A DNA stretch of 64,000 nucleotides from Lentzea albidocapillata subsp. violacea (GCF_900100275.1 NZ_FNET01000001.1:124001-188000); one strand, 5' to 3'; shown: positions 1 through 9,380, counted from the stretch's first letter. Program-made: numbers and translations. Notes: generated by a model not told the origin, from the letters alone.

Positions 1-1250
1 TGAACAACAACTCGTTCCAGCAGGACGCGATCCTGACCTACCAAGGACGTCAGTACGCCACCTGGTACACCGCGAGCCGCAACGCCGTGGTGGCGCGGCG
101 AACCGTGGGCAGCACGCGGTGGGAGAGCGTGGTGCTGCCGCACCGGCTCAGCGCCAACGACTCGCACAACGTGATCTCGCTGGGAATCTCCCCGCAGGAC
201 AACACGATCCACGTCGCGTTGGACACGCACAACACGCGATTGTTCTACTTCCGGTCCCAGCCCGGCCTCGCGACCGGCGCCCAGCAGTGGAACGCCGCCG
301 CGTTCGGTGCTGTGCAGCGCACGCTCGGCGGCGTCGAGCTCGGTTCCATGACCTACCCGCAGTTCGTCGTGACACCCGAGGGCAGGCTGCAGTTCAGCTA
401 CCGCACCGGTGGCTCCGGCAACGGCGTCAACGAGCTGGCCGAGTACTCCGGCGGCACCTGGCGCAAGCTCGGCGGCTGGTCGTCCGCGACCGGTTCGTAC
501 ACCGGCCCGAACGGCGTGGTGTCCACGACCCGCAACATGTACCTGCACGGCCTGACCTATGACCGAAGTGGACGGTTGCACGCCGCTTTTACGTGGCGTG
601 AAGGCAACACCGGCGTGCTGTGCAACGCGGGCGGCCTGACCAACCACGACACCGGCTACGTCTACAGCGACGACCGCGGCCGGACGTGGCGCAACGGTGC
701 CGGAACCGTGGTGGGCACGACCGGTGGCGCGCGGGTGAGCGTCAACTCGCCCGGTCTGGTGGCGGATCCGCTCGACCCGAACCACGGCCTGATGAACCAG
801 GAGAGCCAGGCCGTGGACGCGCAGGGCCGGCCGCACGTCGTGATCAGCTATGTACCCGGCCGGTTCACCCAGTGCGTGTCGAACTACGCGCAGCAGCGCA
901 CGCAGTACGGCCGCACCTTCCACGTCTTCCGCGGAGCCGACGGCAGGTGGACCAAGATGGAGGTGCCGATCCCGCCGAACCACACCCAGCGCACGAAGAT
1001 CGTGTTCGACCGGGCCGACAACGCGTACCTGGTGCTGCCACGCGGGAGGATCGTGGCGGCGAGCAAGGCCAGCGGCTGGACGGACTGGACGACGTTGTTC
1101 GACCGCCCGTCACTGCGGGCGTTCGGCGAGGTGAACGTGGACACGTCCCGCGTCGCGTCCCAGGGAATTCTGTCGGTGCAGTACCAGCAGACCTCCAGCG
1201 GCACCACGCCGTCGCCGATCCGCGTCGCCGACTTCCGGCTGGGGGCCTGA
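1..1250 (+). CDS. BNR-repeat (BNR_4-like) beta-propeller secreted enzyme, 5' end missing
   Basis: The gene runs in from before the window; the readable frame begins at base 3 (NNNSFQQDAILTYQGRQYAT) and ends with TGA at 1248-1250, one base before the next start. The visible ~415 residues are repeated strand-turn blocks with Asp-box-like pieces such as YSDDRGRTWRNG, typical of the BNR_4 propeller family. Members include polysaccharide lyases and the GH145/PL42-type enzymes that remove terminal rhamnose linked to glucuronic acid. No signal peptide can be seen because the start is missing. The next gene is a GH30 galactanase-like enzyme, so a role in removing caps from arabinogalactan or pectin side chains is plausible but inferred. 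Confidence 0.75.
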   Translation, partial: NNNSFQQDAILTYQGRQYATWYTASRNAVVARRTVGSTRWESVVLPHRLSANDSHNVISLGISPQDNTIHVALDTHNTRLFYFRSQPGLATGAQQWNAAAFGAVQRTLGGVELGSMTYPQFVVTPEGRLQFSYRTGGSGNGVNELAEYSGGTWRKLGGWSSATGSYTGPNGVVSTTRNMYLHGLTYDRSGRLHAAFTWREGNTGVLCNAGGLTNHDTGYVYSDDRGRTWRNGAGTVVGTTGGARVSVNSPGLVADPLDPNHGLMNQESQAVDAQGRPHVVISYVPGRFTQCVSNYAQQRTQYGRTFHVFRGADGRWTKMEVPIPPNHTQRTKIVFDRADNAYLVLPRGRIVAASKASGWTDWTTLFDRPSLRAFGEVNVDTSRVASQGILSVQYQQTSSGTTPSPIRVADFRLGA

Positions 1251-1251
1251 C

Positions 1252-4089
1252 ATGGCGCGACTTCTGCTGGTTCTCGTCCTACTGACCGCCGGTCTCGCCA
1301 CGCCGGCAGCCGCGGAACCGTTGCCGCAGAACGGGGTTACCGTTCGCGTCGACCCGTCCTACCAGCAACCGGAGTTCGAGGGCTGGGGCACCAGCCTGGT
1401 GTGGTTCGCGAACATCACCGGGGGCTATCCGGAGCCCATCCGCCGCAAGCTCGTCGACCTGCTGTTCGGTGAGGACGGACTGCGCCTGAACATCGCGCGG
1501 TACAACATCGGCGGCGGCAACGCGCCCGACGTCCGCAAGGATTACATGAAGAAGGGCGCGACGATGGAGGGCTTCTGGAAAGCCCCTCCTGGCACCACGC
1601 GCGCCGATGTGGACTGGTGGCAGCCGGACAACCCGGACCACTGGGACTTCGCCGCGGACGCCAACCAGCGCTGGTGGATCGACCAGATCAAGCGCGAGGT
1701 CACGAAGTGGGAGGCGTTCAGCAACTCGCCGCCGTGGTTCCAGACCGTCAGCGGCTACGTCTCCGGCGGGTTCGACGCGAACACCGACCAGATCCGCCGC
1801 GACCGCGTCGAGGACTTCGCCACGTACCTGGCGCGGGTGACCCAGGAGATGGAACGCGCGCACGGCATCAAGTTCGACACGCTCGCGCCGTTGAACGAGC
1901 CCAACACGAACTACTGGGGCACGCAGATCGGCCCGGACGGCCAGCCGACCGGTGGACGCCAGGAGGGCGCGCACGCCGGACCCGAGTTGCAGCAGGAGGT
2001 TCTGCTCGCTACCCGACGCGCGCTCGACGAGTTGCGGTCGCGGGTGAAGGTGTCCGCGATGGACGAGACGAACCCCGGCACGTTCGTGCGCAACTGGAAC
2101 GGCTACGGCCCGGCGCGGGACGTGGTCGACCAGCTCAACGTGCACACCTACGGCACGGGCCAGCGCACCAGCGTCCGCGACATCGCCAAGGGCGCCGGCG
2201 AGAAGCTCTGGATGAGCGAGGTCGAGGGCACCTGGGGCAACGGCACCACGGACTACACGAGCATGGAACCCGGTCTGGGCATGGCGACCAGGATGCTCGA
2301 GGACATCCGCGAGCTCGAACCGTCCGCCTGGGTGTTCTGGCAGCCGGTCGAGGACACCATCCCGCAGACCGCCGCCGGCAAGAACTGGGGCAGCATCCAC
2401 ATCCCGTTCGACTGCACGGCGGACGACACGCTGGAGTCCTGTCCGATCAGGACCAACACCAAGTTCCACACCATCCGCAACTTCACCCACTTCGTCCGTC
2501 CGGGCGACCGGTTCGTCAAGACCGACGACCCGTCGAGCGTCGCCGCGGTGAAGCGGTCCGGTCTGGACGCGACGGTCGTGCACGTGAACAGCGGCAACAC
2601 CGGCCGTGCGGTGACGCTGGACCTCTCGCGGTTCGGGCTCGTCTCGCCGTTGGCGAAGGTGACGCCGGTCGTCACCGACGCGTCCGGGGCCCTCGTGCGT
2701 GGCAAGCCCGTGCGCGTGGCCGGGAAGTCGGCGACGGTCACGGTGCCGGCGAAGTCGGTCACCACGTTCCTCGTCGACGGTGTGGCGGGGGTGTCCGGTG
2801 ACGCCGCGCTCGTCCAGCCCGGTCACGTGTACCGGATCGCCACGGGCGGGAGGTCCCTGCAGCCGTCCGACGACTGGGCGAAAGCGGTCCTGCGGACCAC
2901 CGACACCGCGAGTGCCCGACAGCTGTGGGCGGTGCGGAAACTGGGACACGGCAACGGAAACCGCGAGCGGTACGAGATCGTCAGCGCCGTGACCGGAACC
3001 CGGCTGGCCGCATCGGGTGACGCCGTCGTGCTGCGGTCGGCCAGGGGCACCGCCGCTCAGTGGATCATGTCGACGACCGGTGACGGCAGCTGGACTTTTG
3101 TGAACGTTGCCACCGGCATGCTGATCGAGGCGACCGGTGAGGCGGTGTCGGCGAAAACCCCGACCTCGGGCGCGAGCCAGCGCTGGACCCCGGTCGACGA
3201 GACCGTGCAACGGGTTCAGGACACCGCTGTGTTCACGGTTCCCAAGCTTCGGCCCGTGCTGCCGCAGACCGTGACGCCGGTGTACCCGGACGGAGCGCGA
3301 GGTGCTCTGCCCGTGGTCTGGAACCTCCCGCCGGACTGGCGCTGGCAGCAACCCGGCACCGTGCGAGTCCACGGCACGGCGACGGACGTGCTCGGGCGCA
3401 AACTGCCCGCACTGGCCGTGGTCACCGTCGACACGATCGCCACGACACTGCCGGCTCGCGCGAAGACCTACGTCGGCGGACGGCCCGAGTTGCCGGCCAC
3501 CGTCACGGGCATCGGCAAGCGTGGCGGCAGGGCCGAACTCCCCGTCGTGTGGGACAGCGCGGTGTTCGACCACGTCGGGACGGTGACGGTGACCGGGCGT
3601 GCCCAGGTCGTCGACGGCAGCACGGTCGCCGCTACCGCGGTGGTGCAGGTGACCGAGCCCGTGGAGGTGAACGCGGCGCTGGACGCGGCTGTCGCGGCGA
3701 CCTACACCGAGTCCGGCTACTCGGCGGAACGGCTGCGCAACGGCGTCACGGAGGAGAAGGCGTGGTCGAACTGGAGGTCCGGCACCAAGAACCCGTCCGA
3801 CACGATCACCTTCACCCTGCCCGGAACCCGTGATCTCACGCGCGTGGCCGTGCATTCGCATCGCGACGGTGAGGGCGGCATCGCCCAGAGCCTCAAGGTC
3901 CAGCTGCGCACGGCCGAGGGCACGTGGGTCGACGCGAGCGGCGACGTCGAAGTCACCGCGCTGCGGACAGAGGTCGTGCTGAACCCCTCGCCGCCGGCGA
4001 CCGCCGTGCGAGTCGTCCTCACCGCGCGTCCGTCCGGATACCTCACCCTCGGCGAGATCGAGGTTTTGGCGAAGGCACCTGCTTTGTGA
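1252..4089 (+). CDS. Secreted GH30 glycoside hydrolase, probable endo-beta-1,6-galactanase, with accessory domains
   Basis: 945 residues. A Sec signal peptide (MARLLLVLVLLTAGLATPAAA) is followed by a GH30 barrel (about 30-510). The text FEGWGTSLVWFANITGGYPE and RLNIARYNIGGGNAPD matches the beta-1,6-galactanase branch of GH30. The expected catalytic glutamates are visible: E216 in PLNEPN (acid/base) and E323 in MSEVEGTWG (nucleophile). Then come a ricin-like trefoil (about 525-650, with AAQWIM and SQRWTP repeats), bacterial Ig-like (Big_4) repeats (about 655-800) and a C-terminal discoidin-like beta-sandwich (about 803-945). It starts one base after the preceding stop, so the two are co-transcribed. 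Likely substrate is the galactan of arabinogalactan or RG-I; another beta-linkage cannot be excluded. Confidence 0.85.
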   Translation: MARLLLVLVLLTAGLATPAAAEPLPQNGVTVRVDPSYQQPEFEGWGTSLVWFANITGGYPEPIRRKLVDLLFGEDGLRLNIARYNIGGGNAPDVRKDYMKKGATMEGFWKAPPGTTRADVDWWQPDNPDHWDFAADANQRWWIDQIKREVTKWEAFSNSPPWFQTVSGYVSGGFDANTDQIRRDRVEDFATYLARVTQEMERAHGIKFDTLAPLNEPNTNYWGTQIGPDGQPTGGRQEGAHAGPELQQEVLLATRRALDELRSRVKVSAMDETNPGTFVRNWNGYGPARDVVDQLNVHTYGTGQRTSVRDIAKGAGEKLWMSEVEGTWGNGTTDYTSMEPGLGMATRMLEDIRELEPSAWVFWQPVEDTIPQTAAGKNWGSIHIPFDCTADDTLESCPIRTNTKFHTIRNFTHFVRPGDRFVKTDDPSSVAAVKRSGLDATVVHVNSGNTGRAVTLDLSRFGLVSPLAKVTPVVTDASGALVRGKPVRVAGKSATVTVPAKSVTTFLVDGVAGVSGDAALVQPGHVYRIATGGRSLQPSDDWAKAVLRTTDTASARQLWAVRKLGHGNGNRERYEIVSAVTGTRLAASGDAVVLRSARGTAAQWIMSTTGDGSWTFVNVATGMLIEATGEAVSAKTPTSGASQRWTPVDETVQRVQDTAVFTVPKLRPVLPQTVTPVYPDGARGALPVVWNLPPDWRWQQPGTVRVHGTATDVLGRKLPALAVVTVDTIATTLPARAKTYVGGRPELPATVTGIGKRGGRAELPVVWDSAVFDHVGTVTVTGRAQVVDGSTVAATAVVQVTEPVEVNAALDAAVAATYTESGYSAERLRNGVTEEKAWSNWRSGTKNPSDTITFTLPGTRDLTRVAVHSHRDGEGGIAQSLKVQLRTAEGTWVDASGDVEVTALRTEVVLNPSPPATAVRVVLTARPSGYLTLGEIEVLAKAPAL

Positions 4090-4092
4090 GCG

Positions 4093-4140
4093 TCGAATTC
4101 AGGTCGAAGAAATTACCCTCCGCGCATTCGACCTGTTCGA
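4093..4140. promoter_or_regulatory. Cluster of TCGAA half-sites upstream of PL11
   Basis: TCGAA occurs at 4093 and 4104 (11 bp apart), and its reverse complement TTCGA at 4127 and 4136 (9 bp apart), all within 48 bp of noncoding DNA. A possible -10 (TACTGT, 4144-4149) follows. The same spacing pattern recurs before other genes in this window. The binding protein is unknown. Confidence 0.35.
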
Positions 4141-4158
4141 CGCTACTGTTTCTCGCAG

Positions 4159-4170
4159 TGAAACGTTTCA
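4159..4170. promoter_or_regulatory. LacI-family operator TGAAACGTTTCA, probable RhaR site
   Basis: A perfect 12-bp palindrome with a central CG, the form bound by LacI-family repressors. It lies 45 bp before the PL11 start and just downstream of a possible -10. The identical 12-mer precedes the GH78 gene (15737-15748), and an 11/12 match lies between rhaT and rhaR (29905-29916). This points to control by the rhamnose regulator. Confidence 0.8.
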
Positions 4171-4215
4171 ATTCTGCGAAGGAACAATTGTTCGGTGTCA
4201 GGAGGGTGATCGACA

Positions 4216-5979
4216 ATGAGGCGGACAACGATGTCGGCGCTGCTCGCGGCGATACTCGTCGCGAGCGGCGTTCCGGCGGTCGCGGCCGAACCGGCGGGTG
4301 CGGCCGACCGCGGACTGGTCAGCATCCGGTCGGTGCGCGGCGACGGCAACTTCGTGTCGTGGCGGCTGCTCGGTTCCGACGCCACCGATGTGGCGTTCAA
4401 CGTCTACCGCGACGGGGTGAAGGTCAACCGCGCGCCGGTGACGACGGCGACGAGCTATCTCGACGCGGGTGCGCCCGCGACGGCGTCGTACTCGGTTCGT
4501 CAGGTGAGCGGAGGCGTGGAATCGGCGGCGGCCACGCGTTCCGTGGGCACCCTGGCGACGAGCAGGGACGTTCCGATCCAGAGTCCGGGCTCGGGCTATG
4601 TGGCGAACGACGCGTCGGTCGGCGACCTCGACGGCGACGGCGAGTACGAGATCGTCCTGAAGTGGGATCCCGCTGACGCCAAGGACAACTCGCAGGCGGG
4701 TCGCACGGGCAACGTCTACCTGGACGCGTACAAGCTGAGCGGCACCCGGTTGTGGCGGATCGATCTCGGCCGCAACATCCGGGCGGGCGCGCACTACACG
4801 CAGTTCCAGGTCTTCGACTACGACGGTGACGGCAGGGCCGAGATCGCCGTGAAGACCGCGGACGGCACGCGGTCGGGAACTGGTCAGGTGATCGGCAACG
4901 CGAACGCCGACCACCGCAACAGCAGCGGTTACATCCTGACCGGGCCGGAGTTCCTCTCGGTGTTCCGCGGCACGGACGGCGCGGTGCTCGACACCGAGAA
5001 CTACGTGCCACCACGCGGAAACGTCTCGTCGTGGGGTGACAACTACGGCAACCGGGTCGACCGCTTCCTGGCCGCCACCGCGTATCTGGACGGCGCGCGG
5101 CCGAGCATCGTGATGGCCCGCGGGTACTACACCCGCAGCGTGATCTCGGCATGGGACTTCCGGGGCGGCCAACTGACCCGGCGCTGGACGTTCGACTCGG
5201 CGTCCCAGTCGAACCGCTCGGCCTGGGAGGGCAAGGGAAACCACAACCTCTCGATCGCCGACGTGGACGCCGACGGCCGCGACGAGGTCGTCTACGGCTC
5301 GATGACCATCGACGACAACGGCCGCGGCCTGTGGCAGAACAACACCCACCACGGCGACGCCCTGCACGTCGGCGACTTCATCCCGGGAAGGCCGGGACTG
5401 GAGGTCTTCAAGCCGTCGGAGTGGAAGACCGAGGTCACGCACTGGATGGGTGACGCGCGCACCGGCCAGATCATCTGGAGCGCGCCGTCGTGCGGCTGCG
5501 ACAACGGCCGTGCGGTCGCCGCGGACGTCTGGGCGGGCAACCCCGGCGCGGAGGCGTGGTCCTCGTCCGTCGGAGGTCTGCGCAGTGCCACCACGGGCGC
5601 CCAGGTCGCCGCGCGGAAACCGGGGTCGACCAACTTCGTGATCTGGTGGGACGGTGACGCGCAGCGCGAGCTGCTCAACGGCACCACCATCGACAAGTAC
5701 GGCCCCAACGGCGACACGCGGCTGCTCACCGGTTCGGGCGTGGCCTCCAACAACGGCACCAAGTCCACGCCGGCGTTGCAGGCGGACATCCTCGGCGACT
5801 GGCGCGAGGAGGTCATCTGGCGGACCTCGGACAGCCGGGCGTTGCGGATCTACTCCACCACCGAGCCGACGACCATCCGGCGGGCCTCGCTGATGGAGAA
5901 CCGGCAGTACCGGGAGGCGGTGGCGTGGCAGAACACCGCCTACAACCAGCCGCCGCACCCGAGTTTCGCCTCGCCCTGA
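4216..5979 (+). CDS. Secreted rhamnogalacturonan lyase, family PL11
   Basis: 587 residues, within the usual size of single-module PL11 enzymes. A Sec signal peptide ends near AVAAEPAGA. An N-terminal beta-sandwich (about 35-110, FVSWRLLGSDATDVAFNVYR) is followed by the eight-bladed propeller, with repeated calcium-loop text (VGDLDGDGEYE, FDYDGDGRAE, ADVDADGRDE) and the family blocks GNRVDRFLA, ARGYYTR, GDWREEV. The enzyme cleaves the rhamnose-galacturonate backbone of RG-I by beta-elimination outside the cell, releasing unsaturated oligomers. A strong SD (AGGAGGG, 4199-4205) sets the ATG start. The TGAAACGTTTCA operator upstream suggests rhamnose induction through RhaR. No extra binding module is present. 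Confidence 0.93.
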   Translation: MRRTTMSALLAAILVASGVPAVAAEPAGAADRGLVSIRSVRGDGNFVSWRLLGSDATDVAFNVYRDGVKVNRAPVTTATSYLDAGAPATASYSVRQVSGGVESAAATRSVGTLATSRDVPIQSPGSGYVANDASVGDLDGDGEYEIVLKWDPADAKDNSQAGRTGNVYLDAYKLSGTRLWRIDLGRNIRAGAHYTQFQVFDYDGDGRAEIAVKTADGTRSGTGQVIGNANADHRNSSGYILTGPEFLSVFRGTDGAVLDTENYVPPRGNVSSWGDNYGNRVDRFLAATAYLDGARPSIVMARGYYTRSVISAWDFRGGQLTRRWTFDSASQSNRSAWEGKGNHNLSIADVDADGRDEVVYGSMTIDDNGRGLWQNNTHHGDALHVGDFIPGRPGLEVFKPSEWKTEVTHWMGDARTGQIIWSAPSCGCDNGRAVAADVWAGNPGAEAWSSSVGGLRSATTGAQVAARKPGSTNFVIWWDGDAQRELLNGTTIDKYGPNGDTRLLTGSGVASNNGTKSTPALQADILGDWREEVIWRTSDSRALRIYSTTEPTTIRRASLMENRQYREAVAWQNTAYNQPPHPSFASP

Positions 5980-5993
5980 TGTGACGGAATGCC

Positions 5994-6032
5994 GAATTCG
6001 CGAACGGGGACGCCCCGTTCGCGAATTCTTTT
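5994..6032. terminator. Bidirectional hairpin terminator between convergent genes
   Basis: A 16-bp perfect inverted repeat (5994-6009 with 6013-6028) around a 3-base loop, followed on the + strand by TTTT. It sits between the PL11 stop and the stop of the opposing esterase gene, so it probably ends both transcripts. Confidence 0.85.
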
Positions 6033-6050
6033 GGTTCCTGTGAATTGCTT

Positions 6051-7052
6051 TTAGATTCTTGCTGCCACGATCGGTGCCAGCCGGTCGGCGATCTTGCGGT
6101 GGCCCTGGTCGTTGGGATGCACGTTGTCCGTAGTGTCGGTGGCCTCGTTGATCCAGCCCAGGGTGTCGACGAAGTGCACGTTGCGGTCGCCGCCGTCGGT
6201 GAGCGTCTTCACCGCCGCCTGGGTCTCCGGGACGTACCGCTTGCGGAACGTGGCGAGGGCGAAGATCGCCGCTGTCGGGTACTTCTCCCGCGCACGCCGA
6301 AGAAGCGTGACGTAGGAGGAGCGGAACTGGTCCTTGGTGACGCTGTGGCCTACGTCGTTCGTGCCGAGGTTGATCACGACGGCGTTCGCCCGGTACCGGC
6401 CGAAGTTCCACGCGGGGGCGTTCAGTGCCAGGCCGGTGCGCAGGAAGCCCTCCCGCATGCTCAGGCACCCGTCCGCCGCCGGGTGCAGACAAGCGCCGCC
6501 CACCGCGATCTGCGTGTGGCCGGCCTTGAGCTTCTCGCCGGTCAGCCAGCCGTACGCGGTGAGCGCCTGCTTCGACGACCGCTGGCCGACGGTGATCGAG
6601 TCGCCGACGAACTCGATGGTCTTCGAGGGCACGGCGGGTGTGAACGTGCGCGCGCCGGTGTCGATCTCGATGCCCTGGTACACCGCGTCGCCCCTGTAGG
6701 AGCCCGCGATCGGGCGGTAGGAGACGCGGAGGGTGTGGTTGCCCGCGGCCAGTGGTGTCGGGGTGAGGTTCACCGTGCCGGTTCGGTTCACATAGGACAC
6801 GTCGGGCCCGCCGTCGATGCTCACGAAGAAGTCGATCGCGCGGCGTTGCTTGAGCTTCACCGTGCGGCCGGTGAAGCCGACGACGAGGTAGGCGCCCGCC
6901 CATTCGGAGACGTAGGCGCTCGACGAGCTCGTGTTCCAGCGGCCGAAGTACTTGACGTTCGGGTCGGTGGGCGAACTCGTGGTGGCGGCGGACGCCGGCG
7001 GGGCCGCGGTGCTGACGAGCACCGCCACCGTGACGAGAAGTACCTTGATCAT
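6051..7052 (-). CDS. Secreted SGNH esterase, CE2-like (acetyl ester hydrolase)
   Basis: 333 residues with a Sec signal peptide ending at ASA. It has the two-part layout of carbohydrate esterase family 2: an N-terminal jelly-roll (about 30-140, VKYFGRWNTSSSSAYVSEW) and a C-terminal SGNH domain. The nucleophile S152 lies in FVGDSITVG, the oxyanion block is NLGTNDVGH, and the catalytic histidine is in DNVHPNDQGH. It should remove acetyl groups from plant polysaccharides; partnership with the upstream PL11 suggests acetylated RG-I, though CE2 enzymes often act on xylan or mannan. Its start overlaps the end of the PL11 gene at 7049 by four bases (ATGA), so the two are translationally coupled. Confidence 0.85.
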   Translation of the reverse strand: MIKVLLVTVAVLVSTAAPPASAATTSSPTDPNVKYFGRWNTSSSSAYVSEWAGAYLVVGFTGRTVKLKQRRAIDFFVSIDGGPDVSYVNRTGTVNLTPTPLAAGNHTLRVSYRPIAGSYRGDAVYQGIEIDTGARTFTPAVPSKTIEFVGDSITVGQRSSKQALTAYGWLTGEKLKAGHTQIAVGGACLHPAADGCLSMREGFLRTGLALNAPAWNFGRYRANAVVINLGTNDVGHSVTKDQFRSSYVTLLRRAREKYPTAAIFALATFRKRYVPETQAAVKTLTDGGDRNVHFVDTLGWINEATDTTDNVHPNDQGHRKIADRLAPIVAARI

Positions 7053-9292
7053 GATCCGGCCAATCGGTGCGAGGGCAGGGGAACGCGCGACCAGTCGACG
7101 TCCGAGGCGAGGTAGAAGCCCGGGTACGACGGCTGGTTGTAGGTGGTCTGCTGACGGGCGACATCGACGCGGTACTGGCGGTCGTGCATGAGCGTGTACA
7201 TCTTGTGGTTGGTCGGTTCGGTGCTGAGGTAGAAGCGCAGCGCGGTGCTGTCCTGCGTGCGCACGACCAGTTCCTCGCGCCAGTCGCCGAACACGTCGGC
7301 CACGAGCGACGGGTTTCCCTTGGTGCCGTTGTTGGTGCGCGTTCCGGTGGCGGTGAGCAGCGTGCCGCGCCGCCAGTCCTCGACGGCCGGTGTCGCGTCC
7401 TGGGCTCCGGTCACGATCTGGGTGGTCAGGTCACCGGCCCAGCGGATGCTCATGTTCGTTCCGGGAGAACGGGTGTCGATCCGGCGGCCGTCCGCGCTCC
7501 AGAGGCCTGCGGACGCGGAGCCGTTCGGCATGGACGCCCACGTCTCGATGCCGGGCACGTCGGGGCGGACGTCGCCGATCATGCCGCGGCCGGTGTCCAT
7601 TCCGGAGTAGGCGCCGTAGATCGTCGCGCCGGTGCGGGCGTCGCGCATCGCGTAGCCGTACGGGGCGGAGCGGGCGCCCTCGTGGACCATGAAGATCTCG
7701 AGGCCGGGACGGTTCGGGTCGATGTCGGTGACGTGCAGGGCGTCACCGTGCCCGACCCGGACCGTGGCTCCCGGTTCCACGCTGCCCGGTGGCAGCACAC
7801 CGACCGAGCTGTACAGCAACGAGCCGTCGTCGTCGAGTGTCGCGCCGCCGTAGATGATCTCCTGCTTGCCGTCGCCGTCCACGTCGGCGACGCTCAACGA
7901 GTGCGAGCCCTGCGTGGTGAGCTTGGCATGGCTGGGGTTCGTGCCGTCGCGGCCGTGCGGGGAGTCGCGGAACGGGTTCGTCATCGGCACCCAGCCGCTG
8001 TCGGCGAGCCAGCGCTTCTTGAGCCGCCTGCCGTCCCAGTCGTAGGTCGCTACCGTGGAACGGGTGTAGTAGCCGCGCGCGAAGATCGCGGACGGGCGCT
8101 TGCCGTCCAGGTAGGCGACTCCCGACAGGAACCGGTCGACGCGGTTGCCCGGTTCGATGCGGGACATCGCGTAGTCGCCCCACAGGAGCCCGTCGTCGGT
8201 GCGGCCGGGTTCGTAGCGGACGGTCTGCAGCTCGCGTCCCGTGGCGCCGTCGAACACGGTCAGGTACTCCGGGCCGTCGATGACGAACCCGGCGAACTGG
8301 CGCAGTTTGTTGTTGGCACTGCGGGACGGCGCGTACACGTCGATGAAGTGGTCGGCCAGCGCGGCTGCGTCCTCTGTGGACAACGGATAGGGGTACCGCT
8401 GCTCGATGCCGAACGCCTGCTCCAGCGTCGCGGGCCACCGGCCGGCGACCACCTCGGGATGGGAGTCCCAGCCGCGGAACACGCCGACGAGGTGGTCGCG
8501 GTAGCCCTCCGGGCTGAGCCGGTAGTCGTCGGTGTGCCGGTACCCGGCGCGCACGTCCTCGCGCGGCATCGTGATGAACCGCTCGCGGCCGTCACGCGTG
8601 CCCGGCGCGGTCTTGGTCATCAGCTCCGCGCGGCCGTCACCGTCGAAGTCGTAGAACAGGAACTGGGTGTAGTGCGCGCCCGCCCGGATGTTCACGCCGA
8701 GATCGATCCGGTGCAGCAACGTGCCGTCGAAGCGGTACGTGTCGAGGTACACCGGCCCGGTGTAGCCGACCTGTGAGACGTCCTTGGAGTTGCTGGGATC
8801 CCATTTGACGACGTACTCGTACTGGCCGTCGCCGTCCACGTCACCGACGCTGACGTCGTTGGCGGAGTAGGTGTAGTGCTCACCGGCCGGCGTCACGCCG
8901 TCCGCGGGCTTGCGCAGCGGCAGGTCGTGGTGGGACCCCGTCCACGCCGTCACGGGCCTGCTGCGCCCCAGCGGGACACCGCGTCGTACGGGAGCGACCT
9001 GGTACCGCGCACCAGGTGCCGCGCCGGTGTCGACGTACGTGGTGCTGTCGGTGACGGTCGCGATGCGCTTGCCGTCCCGGTACACCGCGAAATCCGGACC
9101 CGACAGGCCCGTGGCGGTCGCGCCGGTGGCCTCCCGGCCCAGCAGGCGCCAGCTCAGGTGCACGCCACCCTCGACGGAGGCCGCGACGAGCCCGCGGTGT
9201 TCACCCGGTGTGGGGTGCGCGGCCGCCGGCAGTTGCCCGGCCAGGACGGCTGTGAACACCAACGGCAGCAGAACCCCTCGTCGCAGATCCAC
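7049..9292 (-). CDS. Secreted rhamnogalacturonan lyase, family PL11 (longer form)
   Basis: 747 residues. A signal peptide (ends QLPAAA) precedes an N-terminal beta-sandwich (about 30-110) and a calcium-loop-rich propeller (VGDVDGDGQYE, YDFDGDGRAE, VADVDGDGKQE) with the PL11 blocks GNRVDRFLSG, ARGYYTR and GDWREEL. It is about 160 residues longer than the PL11 at 4216; much of the excess is an insert around residues 190-290 (GYRHTDDYRLSPEGYRDHL). Such loop insertions distinguish exo-acting from endo-acting PL11 enzymes, so a division of labour between the two is likely but inferred. The GTG start lies 7 bases after a possible -10, with no SD, suggesting a leaderless mRNA. It heads a two-gene operon with the CE2-like esterase. 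Confidence 0.9.
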   Translation of the reverse strand: MDLRRGVLLPLVFTAVLAGQLPAAAHPTPGEHRGLVAASVEGGVHLSWRLLGREATGATATGLSGPDFAVYRDGKRIATVTDSTTYVDTGAAPGARYQVAPVRRGVPLGRSRPVTAWTGSHHDLPLRKPADGVTPAGEHYTYSANDVSVGDVDGDGQYEYVVKWDPSNSKDVSQVGYTGPVYLDTYRFDGTLLHRIDLGVNIRAGAHYTQFLFYDFDGDGRAELMTKTAPGTRDGRERFITMPREDVRAGYRHTDDYRLSPEGYRDHLVGVFRGWDSHPEVVAGRWPATLEQAFGIEQRYPYPLSTEDAAALADHFIDVYAPSRSANNKLRQFAGFVIDGPEYLTVFDGATGRELQTVRYEPGRTDDGLLWGDYAMSRIEPGNRVDRFLSGVAYLDGKRPSAIFARGYYTRSTVATYDWDGRRLKKRWLADSGWVPMTNPFRDSPHGRDGTNPSHAKLTTQGSHSLSVADVDGDGKQEIIYGGATLDDDGSLLYSSVGVLPPGSVEPGATVRVGHGDALHVTDIDPNRPGLEIFMVHEGARSAPYGYAMRDARTGATIYGAYSGMDTGRGMIGDVRPDVPGIETWASMPNGSASAGLWSADGRRIDTRSPGTNMSIRWAGDLTTQIVTGAQDATPAVEDWRRGTLLTATGTRTNNGTKGNPSLVADVFGDWREELVVRTQDSTALRFYLSTEPTNHKMYTLMHDRQYRVDVARQQTTYNQPSYPGFYLASDVDWSRVPLPSHRLAGS

Positions 9293-9299
9293 GACGGCT

Positions 9300-9329
9300 A
9301 CGATGGACCCTGTCCAGCACCTGACGCAA
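9300..9329 (-). promoter_or_regulatory. Possible leaderless promoter for the PL11 gene at 9292
   Basis: Read on the minus strand: TTGCGT (9329-9324), an 18-bp spacer, then CATCGT (9305-9300), 7 bases before the GTG start. The absence of an SD and this spacing fit a transcript beginning at the start codon. Confidence 0.4.
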
Positions 9330-9356
9330 GGGCCTGAATGTGTTGCTACGTAATAC

Positions 9357-9370
9357 GGAAAGCGTTTTCC
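9357..9370. promoter_or_regulatory. LacI-family operator GGAAAGCGTTTTCC between divergent PL11 and GH95
   Basis: A 14-bp near-palindrome (one central base pair off perfect) of the GAAAnCGnTTTC type bound by LacI-family proteins. It lies in the 184-bp divergent region and could control both directions. It differs from the TGAAACGTTTCA sites, so RhaR is a candidate but not the only one. Confidence 0.6.
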
Positions 9371-9380
9371 AGATCGCCTG

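Noticed and set aside
1279..3861. Long open frame on the minus strand opposite GH30
   Set aside because: Arises from GC-rich third positions of the real gene; its translation is Arg/Gly/His-rich with no family resemblance. The same applies to long antisense frames opposite 4198-7164, 13571-15709, 15746-17689, 58022-60559 and 61843-63978.
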